Assembly: GCF_006385685.1 (NCBI RefSeq)
Contig: NZ_VFRP01000003.1
Coordinates: 1-64,000, forward strand
Length of the DNA stretch: 64,000 bases
DNA from: Amaricoccus solimangrovi
GTDB taxonomy: Bacteria; Pseudomonadota; Alphaproteobacteria; Rhodobacterales; Rhodobacteraceae
Direction of reading: 5' to 3'
In this document: in pieces, positions 15,155 through 24,098 of the stretch
Layout: each line of letters starts with the position of its first letter
Numbering within the stretch: the stretch's first letter is position 1
The notes under the pieces: model-generated
Databases searched by the model: none
What the model saw: only the letters and a program-made list of their open reading frames with translations
Told to the model about the DNA's origin: nothing
Program-made: the position numbers and the translations under genes

Positions 15155-15736
15155 TCACACGATGTCGCGCGGCCGCAGCCGCCGGACCGAGGCGCGCTCC
15201 TCCTCCGGCAGCGCCTCCAGCATCTCGCGCACCGAGAGGCCGAGCAGCGGATGGCGCCAGTCCGCCGCCACCTCGGCGAGCGGCGCCAGCACGAAGGCCC
15301 GCTCCCGCAGCCGGGGATGGGGGACGATCAGCCGGTCGGGCGCCATCAGCGCCTGTTCCCCGGGCGGCAGGTTCATCCAGCGTTCCACCGTCTCGCGGTC
15401 GGGCAGCACCCGCTGGCCGGCCGCGAGCAGATCGAGATCGCAGACCCGCGGCCCCCAGCGCCGGTCCCGCCGCCGCCCGAGACTCGCCTCGATCGCATGG
15501 AGCCGGGCGAGGAACGCCTCCGGATCGAGGTCGCTTTCGACGCGCGCGGCGGCGTTGACATAGTCCGGCCCGGACCCGGCCGGAAAGGCGGGCGTGCTAA
15601 ACCATTGGCTGAATCCAAGGACCATGTTATGGTCCTTGCCCAGGAGGTCGATCGCAGCCCTGAGGGTGGCGACGGGGCCGCCGACGGGAGAAGGCAGGTT
15701 GGCTCCCATGGCGATCAGGTACGTGTTTTTCGGCAT
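15155..15736 (-). CDS. folK: 6-hydroxymethyl-7,8-dihydropterin pyrophosphokinase
   Basis: 193 residues from the ATG at 15736 (MPKNTYLIAMGANLPSPVGG); the open frame extends further but only this start gives the family N-terminus. The signature RRDRRWGPRVCDLDLLAAG (about 108-126) is the HPPK motif, with the Asp pair that binds Mg-ATP. PHPRLRERAFVLAPLAEVA is the conserved C-terminal block. The enzyme transfers pyrophosphate from ATP to hydroxymethyl-dihydropterin in folate synthesis. It is divergent from the NYN gene. Confidence 0.93.
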   Translation of the reverse strand: MPKNTYLIAMGANLPSPVGGPVATLRAAIDLLGKDHNMVLGFSQWFSTPAFPAGSGPDYVNAAARVESDLDPEAFLARLHAIEASLGRRRDRRWGPRVCDLDLLAAGQRVLPDRETVERWMNLPPGEQALMAPDRLIVPHPRLRERAFVLAPLAEVAADWRHPLLGLSVREMLEALPEEERASVRRLRPRDIV

Positions 15737-15815
15737 TTTGACGGATCTCGCGGCGTGATCGGCGACTGCCCGTTCGTGGGGCTTTCGCCCGCGCAAGCAA
15801 CGACATATAACTGCC

Positions 15816-15844
15816 TGCCCGGAGGGGCGCCCACCTCCGGACAG
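15816..15844. promoter_or_regulatory. hairpin in the folK / NYN divergent region
   Basis: CCGGAGG (15819-15825) pairs with CCTCCGG (15834-15840) around an 8-base loop, and CTG/CAG just outside extends the stem with one mismatch. It lies 43 bases before the NYN start codon and may be in its leader or act as an operator. The ribosome-binding site AAGGAGG (about 15870-15876) is separate and not sequestered. Confidence 0.45.
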
Positions 15845-15886
15845 TGATACGAATGCTGTTGATCTTTTCAAGGAGGCAAATAGGGC

Positions 15887-16465
15887 ATGTTCTATCGCGA
15901 TGAGCGCCTCGCGCTGTTTATCGACGGTGCGAATCTCTACGCGGCGGCCAGGTCCCTCGGGTTCGATATCGATTACAAGCTCCTGCGCACGGAATTCATG
16001 CGTCGCGGGAAGCTGGTTCGGGCGTTCTATTACACCGCGCTTCTCGAGAACGAGGAATATTCCCCGATCCGGCCGCTCGTTGACTGGCTGAACTACAACG
16101 GTTTCGCGATGGTGACGAAGCCCGCGAAGGAGTTCACCGATTCGATGGGCCGGCGCAAGGTGAAGGGCAACATGGATATCGACCTCGCGGTCGATGCCAT
16201 GGAGATGGCGCCGCATGTCGATCACATCGTTCTTTTCTCGGGGGACGGCGATTTCCGGCCGCTGGTCGAGTCGCTACAGCGGCAGGGCGTGCGCGTCTCC
16301 GTCGTCTCGACGATCCGCTCCAGCCCGCCGATGATCGCCGACGAACTGCGGCGCCAGTGCGACAACTTCATCGAGCTCGACGAACTGCGCGAGGTGATCG
16401 GCCGCCCGCCGCGGGGCGAGCAGGCGCAGCAGCAGGCGAGCGTGCTGGCCGAGGAAGACGACTGA
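15887..16465 (+). CDS. NYN-domain (LabA/DUF88-like) putative ribonuclease
   Basis: 192 residues. The PIN-like NYN fold is clear: [20 protein letters not shown] with the first catalytic Asp at about residue 13, [39 protein letters not shown], and [22 protein letters not shown] with the DGD acidic cluster (about 119-121). Proteins of this group are thought to be metal-dependent RNases. The C-terminus is a Gln/Glu-rich tail. AAGGAGG lies 10 bases upstream of the ATG. The RNA target is unknown. Confidence 0.85.
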   Translation: MFYRDERLALFIDGANLYAAARSLGFDIDYKLLRTEFMRRGKLVRAFYYTALLENEEYSPIRPLVDWLNYNGFAMVTKPAKEFTDSMGRRKVKGNMDIDLAVDAMEMAPHVDHIVLFSGDGDFRPLVESLQRQGVRVSVVSTIRSSPPMIADELRRQCDNFIELDELREVIGRPPRGEQAQQQASVLAEEDD

Positions 16466-16622
16466 GCCCTTGGCCCCGGATCGCGGCCCGGCTGCTCGCG
16501 TGACGATAATCGCTCCGTCCCGGACAGCGGGACGGACGCGCCGCCGGGGTCTGTCATCCGGCGCCCGTCGCCTCTATATTGCCGCGGATGGCCCATGCCG
16601 GGCCGATGATCCGCGAGACACC

Positions 16623-17573
16623 ATGCCCGAGCCTCTGACCCTCTATCTCGCCGCGCCCCGGGGCTTCTGCGCCGGGGTCGACCGCGCCATCAAGATCGTC
16701 GAGATGGCGCTCCGGAAATGGGGGGCGCCGGTCTACGTCCGGCACGAGATTGTCCACAACAAGTACGTGGTCGATACGCTCCGCGCGCAGGGCGCGGTCT
16801 TCGTCGAGGAGCTCGGCGACTGCCCGCCCGACCGCCCGGTGGTCTTTTCCGCCCACGGGGTGCCGAAATCGGTGCCGGCGGAGGCCGAGGCGCGGCGGAT
16901 GCTCTATGTCGACGCCACCTGCCCCCTCGTCTCCAAGGTCCATATCGAGGCCGAGCGGCATTACGAGAACGGGCTCAGGATGATCATGATCGGCCACCGG
17001 GGCCATCCGGAGGTGATCGGCACGATGGGCCAGCTGCCCGAGGGCGCGGTCACGCTGGTGGAGACGGTCGCGGACGTCGCCGGGCTCGCGCCGGAGGATC
17101 CCGACCGTCTCGCCTTCATCACCCAGACCACGCTCTCGCTCGACGACACGGCCGAGATCGTCGCCGCCCTGCGCGCGCGCTTCCCCAACATCGCGGGGCC
17201 GCGCCGGGAGGACATCTGCTACGCCACCACCAACCGCCAGGAGGCGGTGAAGGCGATGGCGCCGATGATCGAGGCGCTTCTGGTGATCGGCGCGCCGAAT
17301 TCCTCGAATTCGCAGCGCCTGGTCGAGGTCGGCCGCAGGGCCGGCTGCGCCTATGCCCAACTCGTGCAGCGCGCCGCGGACATCGACTGGCGCGCGCTCG
17401 AGGGCGCGCGCGCGGTCGGCATCACCGCCGGCGCCTCGGCGCCGCAGGTGCTGGTGGACGAGGTGATCGCGGCCTTCCGCGAGCGCTACGAGGTGACCGA
17501 GGAACTGGTCGAGACCGCGCGCGAGGATGTCGAGTTCAAGGTGCCGCGCGTGCTGCGGGAAAAGGTCGCATGA
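16623..17573 (+). CDS. ispH: 4-hydroxy-3-methylbut-2-enyl diphosphate reductase
   Basis: 316 residues from the ATG at 16623 ([20 protein letters not shown]). IspH performs the last step of the non-mevalonate isoprenoid pathway with a [4Fe-4S] cluster. The three cluster cysteines lie in [24 protein letters not shown] and, in this clade, [14 protein letters not shown]. The catalytic motif [13 protein letters not shown] and the substrate-binding [15 protein letters not shown] are present. It is the first gene of ispH-DUF3429-rnhA, with start/stop overlaps. The 157 bases upstream hold no gene. Confidence 0.95.
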   Translation: MPEPLTLYLAAPRGFCAGVDRAIKIVEMALRKWGAPVYVRHEIVHNKYVVDTLRAQGAVFVEELGDCPPDRPVVFSAHGVPKSVPAEAEARRMLYVDATCPLVSKVHIEAERHYENGLRMIMIGHRGHPEVIGTMGQLPEGAVTLVETVADVAGLAPEDPDRLAFITQTTLSLDDTAEIVAALRARFPNIAGPRREDICYATTNRQEAVKAMAPMIEALLVIGAPNSSNSQRLVEVGRRAGCAYAQLVQRAADIDWRALEGARAVGITAGASAPQVLVDEVIAAFRERYEVTEELVETAREDVEFKVPRVLREKVA

Positions 17574-18028
17574 GCCGGGTTCCGCTGCCCGCGCTGGTCA
17601 TCGGCTGGCTCGGGCTGGTGCCCTTCGTCTACGCGGTGGCGCTGCTCTTCGCCACGCCCGGCACGCTGCCGACCTTCGGCGTCGCGCCGACCGGGCCCGC
17701 CGGGGGCCTCCATGTGCTCGAATCCTTCGGGGCGGCGATCCTCGCCTTCATGGGCGGCTGCCTCTGGGGCTTCGCCTCCGCGCCGCCGCGGGTGCCGCGC
17801 TGGACGCTGCTCCTCGCCTCTGGCGTGCCGGTGATCGCGTCCTACTTCGCGATCCAGTCGCATCCGGCGCGAAGCTGCGTCTTCCTCGCCTTCGGCTTCG
17901 TGGCGCTGCAGGGGATCGACATCGTGTTCCAGCGGCTCGGCGTCGCGCCGGACTACTGGTTGACGCTGCGCCTGCCGCTGACGGCGGGGGTGATGACCTG
18001 CCTGCTGATCGGGGCGGTTCATGGCTGA
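17570..18028 (+). CDS. DUF3429 membrane protein
   Basis: 152 residues, four or five hydrophobic segments (about 5-30, 45-65, 75-95, 100-120 and 130-150). [32 protein letters not shown] and [15 protein letters not shown] match DUF3429, an uncharacterised inner-membrane family common in alphaproteobacteria. Its ATG overlaps the ispH stop (ATGA) and its last 8 bases overlap rnhA, so it is translationally coupled to both. Confidence 0.85.
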   Translation: MSRVPLPALVIGWLGLVPFVYAVALLFATPGTLPTFGVAPTGPAGGLHVLESFGAAILAFMGGCLWGFASAPPRVPRWTLLLASGVPVIASYFAIQSHPARSCVFLAFGFVALQGIDIVFQRLGVAPDYWLTLRLPLTAGVMTCLLIGAVHG

Positions 18029-18494
18029 ACTCTTCGCCTATACCGACGGCGCCTGCTCGGGCAATCCCGGGCCCGGCGGCTGGGGCGCGCTTCTCGTCGC
18101 GCGCGATGCCGGGAAGGTCGTGAAGTCGCGCGAGCTGATGGGCGGCGAGGCGATGACCACGAACAACCGGATGGAGCTGATGGCCGCGATCTCTGCGCTC
18201 GAGGCGCTGTCGCGCCCGACGGAGCTCACGCTGGTCACGGATTCGAACTATCTGCGCGACGGCGTCACGAAGTGGATCCACGGCTGGCGCCGGAACGGCT
18301 GGAAGACCGCGGACAGAAAGCCGGTGAAGAACGAGGATCTCTGGCGCCGGCTCGACACCGCGGCGGAGCGGCACCGGATCCGCTGGGACTGGGTGAAGGG
18401 CCACGCGGGCCACGAGGAGAACGAGCGGGCCGACGAACTCGCCCGGCGCGGCATGGCGCCGTTCAAGCCGGTCCGGGCGACGGCCGGGGCATAG
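18021..18494 (+). CDS. rnhA: ribonuclease HI
   Basis: 157 residues. RNase HI cuts the RNA strand of RNA-DNA hybrids. All four carboxylates can be placed: Asp in [16 protein letters not shown], Glu in [16 protein letters not shown], Asp in [16 protein letters not shown], and Asp in [15 protein letters not shown], together with the conserved His of that last block. The basic handle ([20 protein letters not shown]) is present. It ends 18 bases from the convergent secreted-protein gene. Confidence 0.95.
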   Translation: MAELFAYTDGACSGNPGPGGWGALLVARDAGKVVKSRELMGGEAMTTNNRMELMAAISALEALSRPTELTLVTDSNYLRDGVTKWIHGWRRNGWKTADRKPVKNEDLWRRLDTAAERHRIRWDWVKGHAGHEENERADELARRGMAPFKPVRATAGA

Positions 18495-18511
18495 GCCGGA
18501 CCGCCCCGCCG

Positions 18512-19279
18512 TCAGTCGCGCAGTTCCCCCTCCTCCGCCAGAACCTTGACCAGAGAGACGAGGTTGCCGGCCCGCACGTTGATCGACCCCTTCACGACGA
18601 AGCCCATCTTTCCGTCCCCGAAATCGCGGAAACCGCCGCTCGACAGGTTGGTGTGGAGGATCCTCAGCTTCTCGGGCAGCTCGATGCATTTCATCTCGTT
18701 CCCGAGGGTCTCGTTGATCGTTTCCCGCGCCCTGCGGGCGATGCGCTCGCTGAGCCCGAGAAGATTCAGGATGCCGCCGACGAGCCCCTTGGGATCGAGC
18801 GAAAGCTCGGCCACCTCCCCGCCGAGGCAGTTGTCCTCGATCCTGCCGCCGACCAGCGCGTCGAACGCCGTGATGTTGCCGAGGCGCCGCTGGCGGCTCC
18901 CGAGATCCGACGGGTCCGGACAGCGGTAGGTGATGATCTGGACGCGGCCGAGAAGGCGCAGCGAATCGACCTCGGCGCGGACGCTCTGAACCTCGACGCC
19001 GATCCGCCGGGTACAGGTATCCTCGACGACCTTCGAGAGGAGTCCGGGCAGCGCCTCCTGGAGGGGGGCGAGGTCGCCGGCGACCTTCAGCGCGATGACA
19101 TCGTCGTTCACGGCCTCGAGATAGAGTTCCATGCTGACCGGAACCGGGCCCCGCCCGGTCTGAAGGACGTGCCGGAAGCGGATCGGGGCCTCCTCGCCGG
19201 CGGCCGCGAACGGGAAAGCCCAGGCCAGCGCGAGGGCCAGACCAGCGGGGGCGAGCGGAAACGCCCTGGCATGCTTCAT
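18512..19279 (-). CDS. hypothetical secreted protein
   Basis: 255 residues. An N-terminal signal peptide (MKHARAFPLAPAGLALALAW, ending about AAA at residue 27) is followed by a soluble domain with four cysteines (in DTCTRRIG, TYRCPDPS, DNCLGG, MKCIELP) that could form two disulfides in the periplasm. The middle (GSRQRRLGNITAFDALVGGRIEDN) and the end (FVVKGSINVRAGNLVSLVKVL) look well folded. I do not recognise the family, and no catalytic motif is evident. It stands between convergent rnhA and co-oriented fmt/def, 71 bases from the fmt end, and probably has its own promoter. Confidence 0.75.
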   Translation of the reverse strand: MKHARAFPLAPAGLALALAWAFPFAAAGEEAPIRFRHVLQTGRGPVPVSMELYLEAVNDDVIALKVAGDLAPLQEALPGLLSKVVEDTCTRRIGVEVQSVRAEVDSLRLLGRVQIITYRCPDPSDLGSRQRRLGNITAFDALVGGRIEDNCLGGEVAELSLDPKGLVGGILNLLGLSERIARRARETINETLGNEMKCIELPEKLRILHTNLSSGGFRDFGDGKMGFVVKGSINVRAGNLVSLVKVLAEEGELRD

Positions 19280-19350
19280 GATATCCCTCCGGTTCCGGAG
19301 ACCATATCACAGTCTGGCGAAGGGAAATCCCGAAGCGGAGTTCCGCGGGG

Positions 19351-20268
19351 TCAGACGAGATGCGCGCCCGGCCGGACCGGGAAGCCGCGCAGGAAATCCT
19401 GCGCCGCCGCCGGACCCTTGCCCGCCCGCTGCAGCCGCAGGAGGCGCAGCGCGCCGTCGCCGCAGGCGATCGTCAGCGCGTCGTCGAGCACGGTGCCGGG
19501 CGCGGCCCCGCCGGGCGAATCGGGCACCAGGACCGAGGCCAGCAGCTTCACCCGCTCGCCCGAGATCTCGCACCAGGCGCCCGGGAAAGGCGAAAAGGCG
19601 CGGATGCGCCGGTCGATCTCGGCCGCGGAGGCGGTCCAGTCGATGCGCGCCTCCGCCTTGTCGACCTTCGAGGCGTAGGTCACCCCCTCGAGGGCCTGCG
19701 GCAGCGGACGCAGCGCGTCGATCCGGTCGATCGCCTCGACGATGAGATGCGCCCCCATGATCGAGAGCCGGTCGTGCAGGCAGCCCGCCGTGTCCTCCGG
19801 CCCGATCCGGATCGCCCCTTCGAGCCAGACGGGGCCGGTGTCGAGCCCCGCCTCCATCTCCATGATGGCCACCCCGGTCTCGGCGTCGCCGGCGAGGATC
19901 GCGCGCTGGATCGGCGCCGCGCCGCGCCAGCGCGGCAGGAGCGAGGCGTGGATGTTGAAACAGCCCCGCGCGGGCGCCGCGAGCACCTCGGGCGGCAGGA
20001 TCAGCCCATAGGCGACGACGACCGCGAGCTCGGCCCCGATGTCGGCGAAGGCGCGGCGTTCGGCCGGATCGCGGAAGTTCAGCGGCGCGCGGACCGGGAT
20101 CCCGAGTTCCTCCGCCGCGCGGGCCACCGGACTCGGGCGCGGCTTCTGTCCGCGTCCCGCGGGCCGCGGCGGCTGGGTGTAGACGGCGGCGACCTCATGC
20201 CCGGCCTCGACGAGCGCGCGCAGCGGCGGGACGGCGAAATCGGGCGTGCCCATGAAGATCAGCCGCAT
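19351..20268 (-). CDS. fmt: methionyl-tRNA formyltransferase
   Basis: 305 residues. It formylates initiator Met-tRNA using 10-formyl-THF. Signatures are [19 protein letters not shown], the catalytic [20 protein letters not shown] (Asn-x-His, about 107-126), [16 protein letters not shown], and the C-terminal domain (about 205-300; [27 protein letters not shown]). It is downstream of def in the same direction, so the pair that adds and removes the formyl group is kept together. Confidence 0.95.
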   Translation of the reverse strand: MRLIFMGTPDFAVPPLRALVEAGHEVAAVYTQPPRPAGRGQKPRPSPVARAAEELGIPVRAPLNFRDPAERRAFADIGAELAVVVAYGLILPPEVLAAPARGCFNIHASLLPRWRGAAPIQRAILAGDAETGVAIMEMEAGLDTGPVWLEGAIRIGPEDTAGCLHDRLSIMGAHLIVEAIDRIDALRPLPQALEGVTYASKVDKAEARIDWTASAAEIDRRIRAFSPFPGAWCEISGERVKLLASVLVPDSPGGAAPGTVLDDALTIACGDGALRLLRLQRAGKGPAAAQDFLRGFPVRPGAHLV

Positions 20269-20329
20269 CGGGCCTCCGTTCGGTCGGCCGGTCCGGAGGC
20301 CGGGCGGCGCCCGTTCCGGTCGCGGCGGG

Positions 20330-20851
20330 TCAGGCCCGGGCTCTCTCGCGCTTCAGCTTCTTCATCTTGGAGGTGATCATCGCGCGACGGACCGGGCTCA
20401 GGTAGTCGATGAAGAGCCTGCCGCGCAGATGGTCGAGTTCATGCTGCACGCAGGTCGCGGGACGTTCGGAGAATTCCTCCTCCCGCACATGCCCGTCGAT
20501 ATCCATCCAGCGCAGCCGCACCCGGTCGGGCCGGGTCACGTCCTCGAAGATGTCCGGGATCGACAGGCACCCCTCCTCGCTCGCGACGAGCGTGTCGGAG
20601 GCCCAGGTGATCTCGGGATTGAGGAAGACCATCGGATCCGGCGTCTCGTCCTTGCCGGCGCAATCCATCACGAAGACCTGCTTCATCACGCCGATCTGGG
20701 TGGCGGCGAGGCCGATCCCGGGCGCGTCGTACATGGTCGCGAGCATGTCGTCGGCCAGCTGCCGGACCGAGGCGTCGACGCCCCTGACCGGCGCCGCCGT
20801 CTTGCGGAGCCGGGGGTCGGGGTGGATCAGGATCGGACGAAGCATTGCCAT
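20330..20851 (-). CDS. def: peptide deformylase
   Basis: 173 residues from the ATG at 20851 ([17 protein letters not shown]); a Met codon two codons later (20845) is an equally possible start, since neither has a good ribosome-binding site. All three active-site motifs are visible: [10 protein letters not shown] (about 46-55), EEGCLSIP with the metal Cys, and QHELDHLRG (HExxH/D with two metal His and catalytic Glu). It removes the N-formyl group from nascent proteins. It is 61 bases upstream of fmt. Confidence 0.93.
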   Translation of the reverse strand: MAMLRPILIHPDPRLRKTAAPVRGVDASVRQLADDMLATMYDAPGIGLAATQIGVMKQVFVMDCAGKDETPDPMVFLNPEITWASDTLVASEEGCLSIPDIFEDVTRPDRVRLRWMDIDGHVREEEFSERPATCVQHELDHLRGRLFIDYLSPVRRAMITSKMKKLKRERARA

Positions 20852-20910
20852 GGTCGCGAGATAGGGGATGAGGACAGCGTTGACAAGCACCGCCCGCCGG
20901 GGGCGGCGCC

Positions 20911-21738
20911 TCAGTAGAGCCATGCCCCGGGGCTGACGAGGAGCGGCCGCGCCGCGCCGGTGAGCGGCCGTCCGCCGGTGAGGAGCGGGCGCCCGCCCGC
21001 GCCCGGCATCGCGCCGGCGACGGCTTCCGCGGGCATGCGCGCGACCGAGCCGGGCAAGGCCGGCGCGGCCGGACCCGCGCCGGCCATCTTCGCCCGCGCC
21101 CGGCCCGCGCGCCGCTCCGCCCGGCCGGCGCGACGCGTCTCCGGGGGGGCGCCGGCGGCGCGCCACCCCCGACCCGGCGTCGCGAGCACGTCTTCCGGCC
21201 CGAGGCCCGCCAGGATCCGGTCGAATCGCTGGCGGTAGACGGCAGCGAGGTCCGGCGACAGCGAGTGATAGGCGCCCGCCGCCTCGGACCAGCTTCCCCG
21301 CTCCTCGTAGAGGTTGCGCAGGAACTGCGCGGCGTAGGTCGCGGTCCATTGCGGGTCGAACATGTCCTCGAGGCTCGGGAAGGCATGGCCATGCCAGCGG
21401 TAGTTGATCTGCGCGCAGCCCACGTCGAAGCTGTCGCGCCCCTCCGCGAGGCTCCGGCGCGCGAAGGCGATCGCGGCCTGCCGATCCGGAAACCAGTGGC
21501 CCTGGCCTTCGCGGTTGATCGCCCATGGATAGGGCCGGATACGCCCCGAGGACTTCCGGCCGGTCTCGGTCAGCGCCACGGCGTGGAGCACCTCGACCGG
21601 CACCCCGCCCCGGCGCGCCCCGTCCGCGATCGCCGCCTCACAGAGCGCGGCGTCGGGATCGCTCTCGGAGCGGGCCGGGCCGGCCGCGAGGAGCGCGAGG
21701 CAGAGCGCGAGCACGCGCGCGACAGTGGCCATCATCAT
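20911..21738 (-). CDS. lytic transglycosylase (SLT domain) with a low-complexity tail
   Basis: 275 residues from the ATG at 21738 (GGAGG 5 bases upstream). A signal peptide (MMMATVARVLALCLALLAAG) precedes an SLT domain (about 28-170). EVLHAVALTETGR contains the putative catalytic Glu, followed by PWAINREGQGHWFPDRQAAI, DVGCAQINYRWHG and AGAYHS. Such enzymes cleave the glycan strand of peptidoglycan. The tail from about residue 190 is an Arg/Ala/Gly/Pro-rich region containing GRPLLTGGRPLTGAARPLLV, which looks unstructured or wall-binding. Divergent from psd with a CtrA-type half-site between. It could serve cell division or flagellar/pilus insertion. Confidence 0.8.
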   Translation of the reverse strand: MMMATVARVLALCLALLAAGPARSESDPDAALCEAAIADGARRGGVPVEVLHAVALTETGRKSSGRIRPYPWAINREGQGHWFPDRQAAIAFARRSLAEGRDSFDVGCAQINYRWHGHAFPSLEDMFDPQWTATYAAQFLRNLYEERGSWSEAAGAYHSLSPDLAAVYRQRFDRILAGLGPEDVLATPGRGWRAAGAPPETRRAGRAERRAGRARAKMAGAGPAAPALPGSVARMPAEAVAGAMPGAGGRPLLTGGRPLTGAARPLLVSPGAWLY

Positions 21739-21841
21739 CCGGCACCTCCGACGAACGGAACCTGCCTGCCACGGGAAGGTTATCGGGAGGTTGCGTCCGA
21801 AGGTCGCCAAGGCGCTTTCAACGGAGCCTCGCATGCCCTAA

Positions 21842-21849
21842 TTAACCAT
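21842..21849 (+). promoter_or_regulatory. TTAACCAT, CtrA-type half-site
   Basis: The 8-mer TTAACCAT matches the CtrA half-site reported for Rhodobacterales. It lies in the 145-base divergent region between the lytic transglycosylase and psd. In this GC-rich genome the 8-mer is not expected often by chance. One site alone is weak evidence for regulation. Confidence 0.35.
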
Positions 21850-21883
21850 CACAACGGAAACGGTGGAGCGGAGAGACCGCCGA

Positions 21884-22576
21884 ATGGACATGATTTCGAC
21901 GGTCGTGAAGCCGATCCACCGGGAGGGATGGAAGTTCATCCCTGTCTTCGGTATCGTCGCGCTGCTGCTCTTCCTCGTGTGGGAGCCGCTCGGCTGGCTC
22001 GGCCTCGGGCTGACCGTCTGGTGCTACTACTTCTTCCGGGATCCGAAACGCGTCACCCCGACCCGGCCCGGCCTCTTCGTCAGCCCGGCCGACGGCGTCG
22101 TCTCGCTGATCGAACCGGCCGCGCCCCCGCCGGAACTCGGCCTCGGGCCGGAGCCGCGGACCCGGGTCAGCGTCTTCATGAACGTCTTCGACTGCCACGT
22201 GAACCGGACGCCGATCGCGGGCACCGTCACGAAGGTCGCCTACCGGCCGGGCAAGTTCCTGAACGCCTCGCTCGACAAGGCGAGCGTGGACAACGAGCGC
22301 AACGCGCTCGCGCTCCGGCTCGCGGACGGACGCGACATCGCGGTGGTGCAGATCGCGGGCCTCGTCGCCCGGCGCATCCTCTGCGAGACGAAGGAGGGCG
22401 CCACGCTCGCGACCGGCCAGCGCTTCGGGATGATCCGCTTCGGCTCCCGCGTGGACGTCTACCTGCCCGATGGCGTGGCGCCGCTGGTCGCGATCGGGCA
22501 AGGCACGATCGCGGGCGAGACGGTGATCGCCGATCTCGCGGGAAGCGAGCCGGCGCGGCTGGGGGAGGTACGCTGA
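21884..22576 (+). CDS. psd: phosphatidylserine decarboxylase
   Basis: 230 residues from the ATG at 21884 ([18 protein letters not shown]); a GTG at 21863 would add seven unconserved residues. This is the short membrane-associated form. It has two N-terminal hydrophobic segments (about 20-50), [29 protein letters not shown], and the self-cleavage site GS in [12 protein letters not shown] near the end, where the pyruvoyl cofactor is generated. It converts phosphatidylserine to phosphatidylethanolamine. It is first in psd-pssA-pmtA, with 3-base gaps. Confidence 0.93.
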   Translation: MDMISTVVKPIHREGWKFIPVFGIVALLLFLVWEPLGWLGLGLTVWCYYFFRDPKRVTPTRPGLFVSPADGVVSLIEPAAPPPELGLGPEPRTRVSVFMNVFDCHVNRTPIAGTVTKVAYRPGKFLNASLDKASVDNERNALALRLADGRDIAVVQIAGLVARRILCETKEGATLATGQRFGMIRFGSRVDVYLPDGVAPLVAIGQGTIAGETVIADLAGSEPARLGEVR

Positions 22577-22579
22577 GCG

Positions 22580-23392
22580 ATGATCTCTCCGCGCCGGGAA
22601 AAGCTCCCCTTCCTCCATCTGCTGCCGAGCCTCGTGACCATCATCGGGCTCTGCGCCGGGCTGACGGCGATCCGCTTCGCCTATGCCGAGAAATACGCGC
22701 TGGCGGTCCTGCTGGTCCTCGTGGCCGCCGCGCTCGACGGGGTGGACGGGCTCCTGGCGCGACGGCTGAACAGCGTCAGCCCCTTCGGCGCGGAACTCGA
22801 TTCGCTCTGCGACTTCCTTGATTTCGGGGTGGCGCCCGGAATCATCGTCTACCAGTTCGCGCTGGCGGACGCGGTCGATCTCGGCTGGGTGCTGGTCCTC
22901 GTCTATATCGTCTGCTGCTGCCTCAGGCTCGCGCGGTTCAACGTGAACCGCGACGCGCCGACCGGCGGCGCGGTGCCCCGCTTCGTCGGCGTCCCCGCCC
23001 CGGCCGGCGCGCTGCTCGCGCTGCTGCCGATGTTCGCGACCTTCGCGGGGCTCTGGGACGCGCGCGACCTGCCCGCGCTCGTCGCCCCCTGGCTCGGCCT
23101 CGTCGGCCTGCTGATGGTCAGCCGGCTGCCGACCTTCAGTCCGAAGGCGATCCGGATCCCGCGCGACAAGGTACGCTTCCTCCTGATCGGAACCGCGATC
23201 GTCGTCGGCCTCGCCGCGACGCGGTTCTGGCTGCTGATGGTGCTGGTGGCGCTCGCCTATGTCGCGACGCTCATCCACGCCGCGATCCGGCTGCGCGGGA
23301 CCACCGCGCGGGGCGGAGATGACCCGCGGGACGGGCCCGGGGAGGGGCCCGATCCGAACCCTGAGAACGAAGACAAAACAATCCGAGGGTAG
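22580..23392 (+). CDS. pssA: CDP-diacylglycerol-serine O-phosphatidyltransferase
   Basis: 270 residues, about eight transmembrane helices. The CDP-alcohol phosphotransferase motif is complete in DGVDGLLARRLNSVSPFGAE followed by LDSLCDFLDFG (about 53-85), providing the Asp cluster that binds metal and CDP-diacylglycerol. It makes phosphatidylserine, which psd then decarboxylates. The extreme C-terminus (about 235-270) is acidic and unconserved. It ends 3 bases before pmtA. Confidence 0.93.
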   Translation: MISPRREKLPFLHLLPSLVTIIGLCAGLTAIRFAYAEKYALAVLLVLVAAALDGVDGLLARRLNSVSPFGAELDSLCDFLDFGVAPGIIVYQFALADAVDLGWVLVLVYIVCCCLRLARFNVNRDAPTGGAVPRFVGVPAPAGALLALLPMFATFAGLWDARDLPALVAPWLGLVGLLMVSRLPTFSPKAIRIPRDKVRFLLIGTAIVVGLAATRFWLLMVLVALAYVATLIHAAIRLRGTTARGGDDPRDGPGEGPDPNPENEDKTIRG

Positions 23393-23395
23393 CTT

Positions 23396-24037
23396 ATGGA
23401 ACTGAAGGCAGTCGGCGCTTCCTATCGCCGGTGGGCTCCGGTCTACGATCAGACCTTCGGCGCGATCACGCGCGCCGGACGGGCCAAGGCGGTCAGCCAC
23501 GTCAACGCCCGGCAGGGCAAGGTGCTGGAGGTCGGGGTCGGAACCGGCCTCGCGCTGCGCCATTACAAGGACGGGGTCGAGGTGACGGGCGTCGATTTCT
23601 CCCCCGAGATGCTCGAGAAGGCCCGGGCCAAGGTCGAGGAACAGCGGCTGAGCCACGTGACCGAGCTGCGCCGGATGGACGCGCGCGCGCTCGACTTCCC
23701 CGACGACACGTTCGACACCGTGGTCGCGATGTATCTCGTCTCCGTCGTGCCGGAGCCCGAGAAGGTGGTGGCGGAGATGGCCCGAGTCTGCAAGCCCGGC
23801 GGCGAGGTGGTGATCGTCAACCATTTCGCCCGCGAGGACGGACCGCTCGCCCGGCTGGAGCGCGGGTTCGCCCCCTTCGCCGACCTGCTCGGCTGGCATT
23901 CGGACTTCCCGATCGAGCGCGTGCTCGGGAGCGAGGATCTCGAGGTGGTCGAGCGGCGCGACTTCCCGCCCTTCGGCATGTTCACCTTCCTGCGGCTCCG
24001 CAAGCGGCCGGCCGAGGCCCTGGCCGAGGCGGTCTGA
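23396..24037 (+). CDS. pmtA: phosphatidylethanolamine N-methyltransferase, soluble Rhodobacter/Sinorhizobium type
   Basis: 213 residues. Class I SAM methyltransferase: motif I VLEVGVGTGLAL (about 42-53), post-I VTGVDFSPEML, motif II FDTVVAMYLVSVVPEP, motif III PGGEVVIVNHF. The N-terminal YRRWAPVYDQTFG with GAITRAGR is characteristic of PmtA, which methylates phosphatidylethanolamine three times to phosphatidylcholine. Being in one operon with psd and pssA makes the lipid pathway serine to PS to PE to PC complete here. A terminator follows. Confidence 0.9.
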   Translation: MELKAVGASYRRWAPVYDQTFGAITRAGRAKAVSHVNARQGKVLEVGVGTGLALRHYKDGVEVTGVDFSPEMLEKARAKVEEQRLSHVTELRRMDARALDFPDDTFDTVVAMYLVSVVPEPEKVVAEMARVCKPGGEVVIVNHFAREDGPLARLERGFAPFADLLGWHSDFPIERVLGSEDLEVVERRDFPPFGMFTFLRLRKRPAEALAEAV

Positions 24038-24063
24038 CGCCCGCGGGCGGGCGCCAGCCTGGT

Positions 24064-24083
24064 GGCGGACCGGCGGGTCCGCC
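24064..24083. terminator. pmtA / tlpA convergent terminator hairpin
   Basis: GGCGGACC (24064-24071) pairs perfectly with GGTCCGCC (24076-24083) around GGCG. It is followed by TT and a run of ten C residues (24086-24095). It lies between two converging genes and can serve both directions. There is no U-tract on either strand. Confidence 0.6.
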
Positions 24084-24098
24084 TTCCCCCCCCCCGCC

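Noticed and set aside
21842-23899. 685-codon minus-strand frame opposite psd, pssA and pmtA
   Set aside because: Composition-driven antisense frame over three well-identified genes.
24086-24095. Run of ten C residues, considered as a phase-variation tract
   Set aside because: It is between the stop codons of convergent genes and can neither shift a frame nor sit in a promoter spacer.
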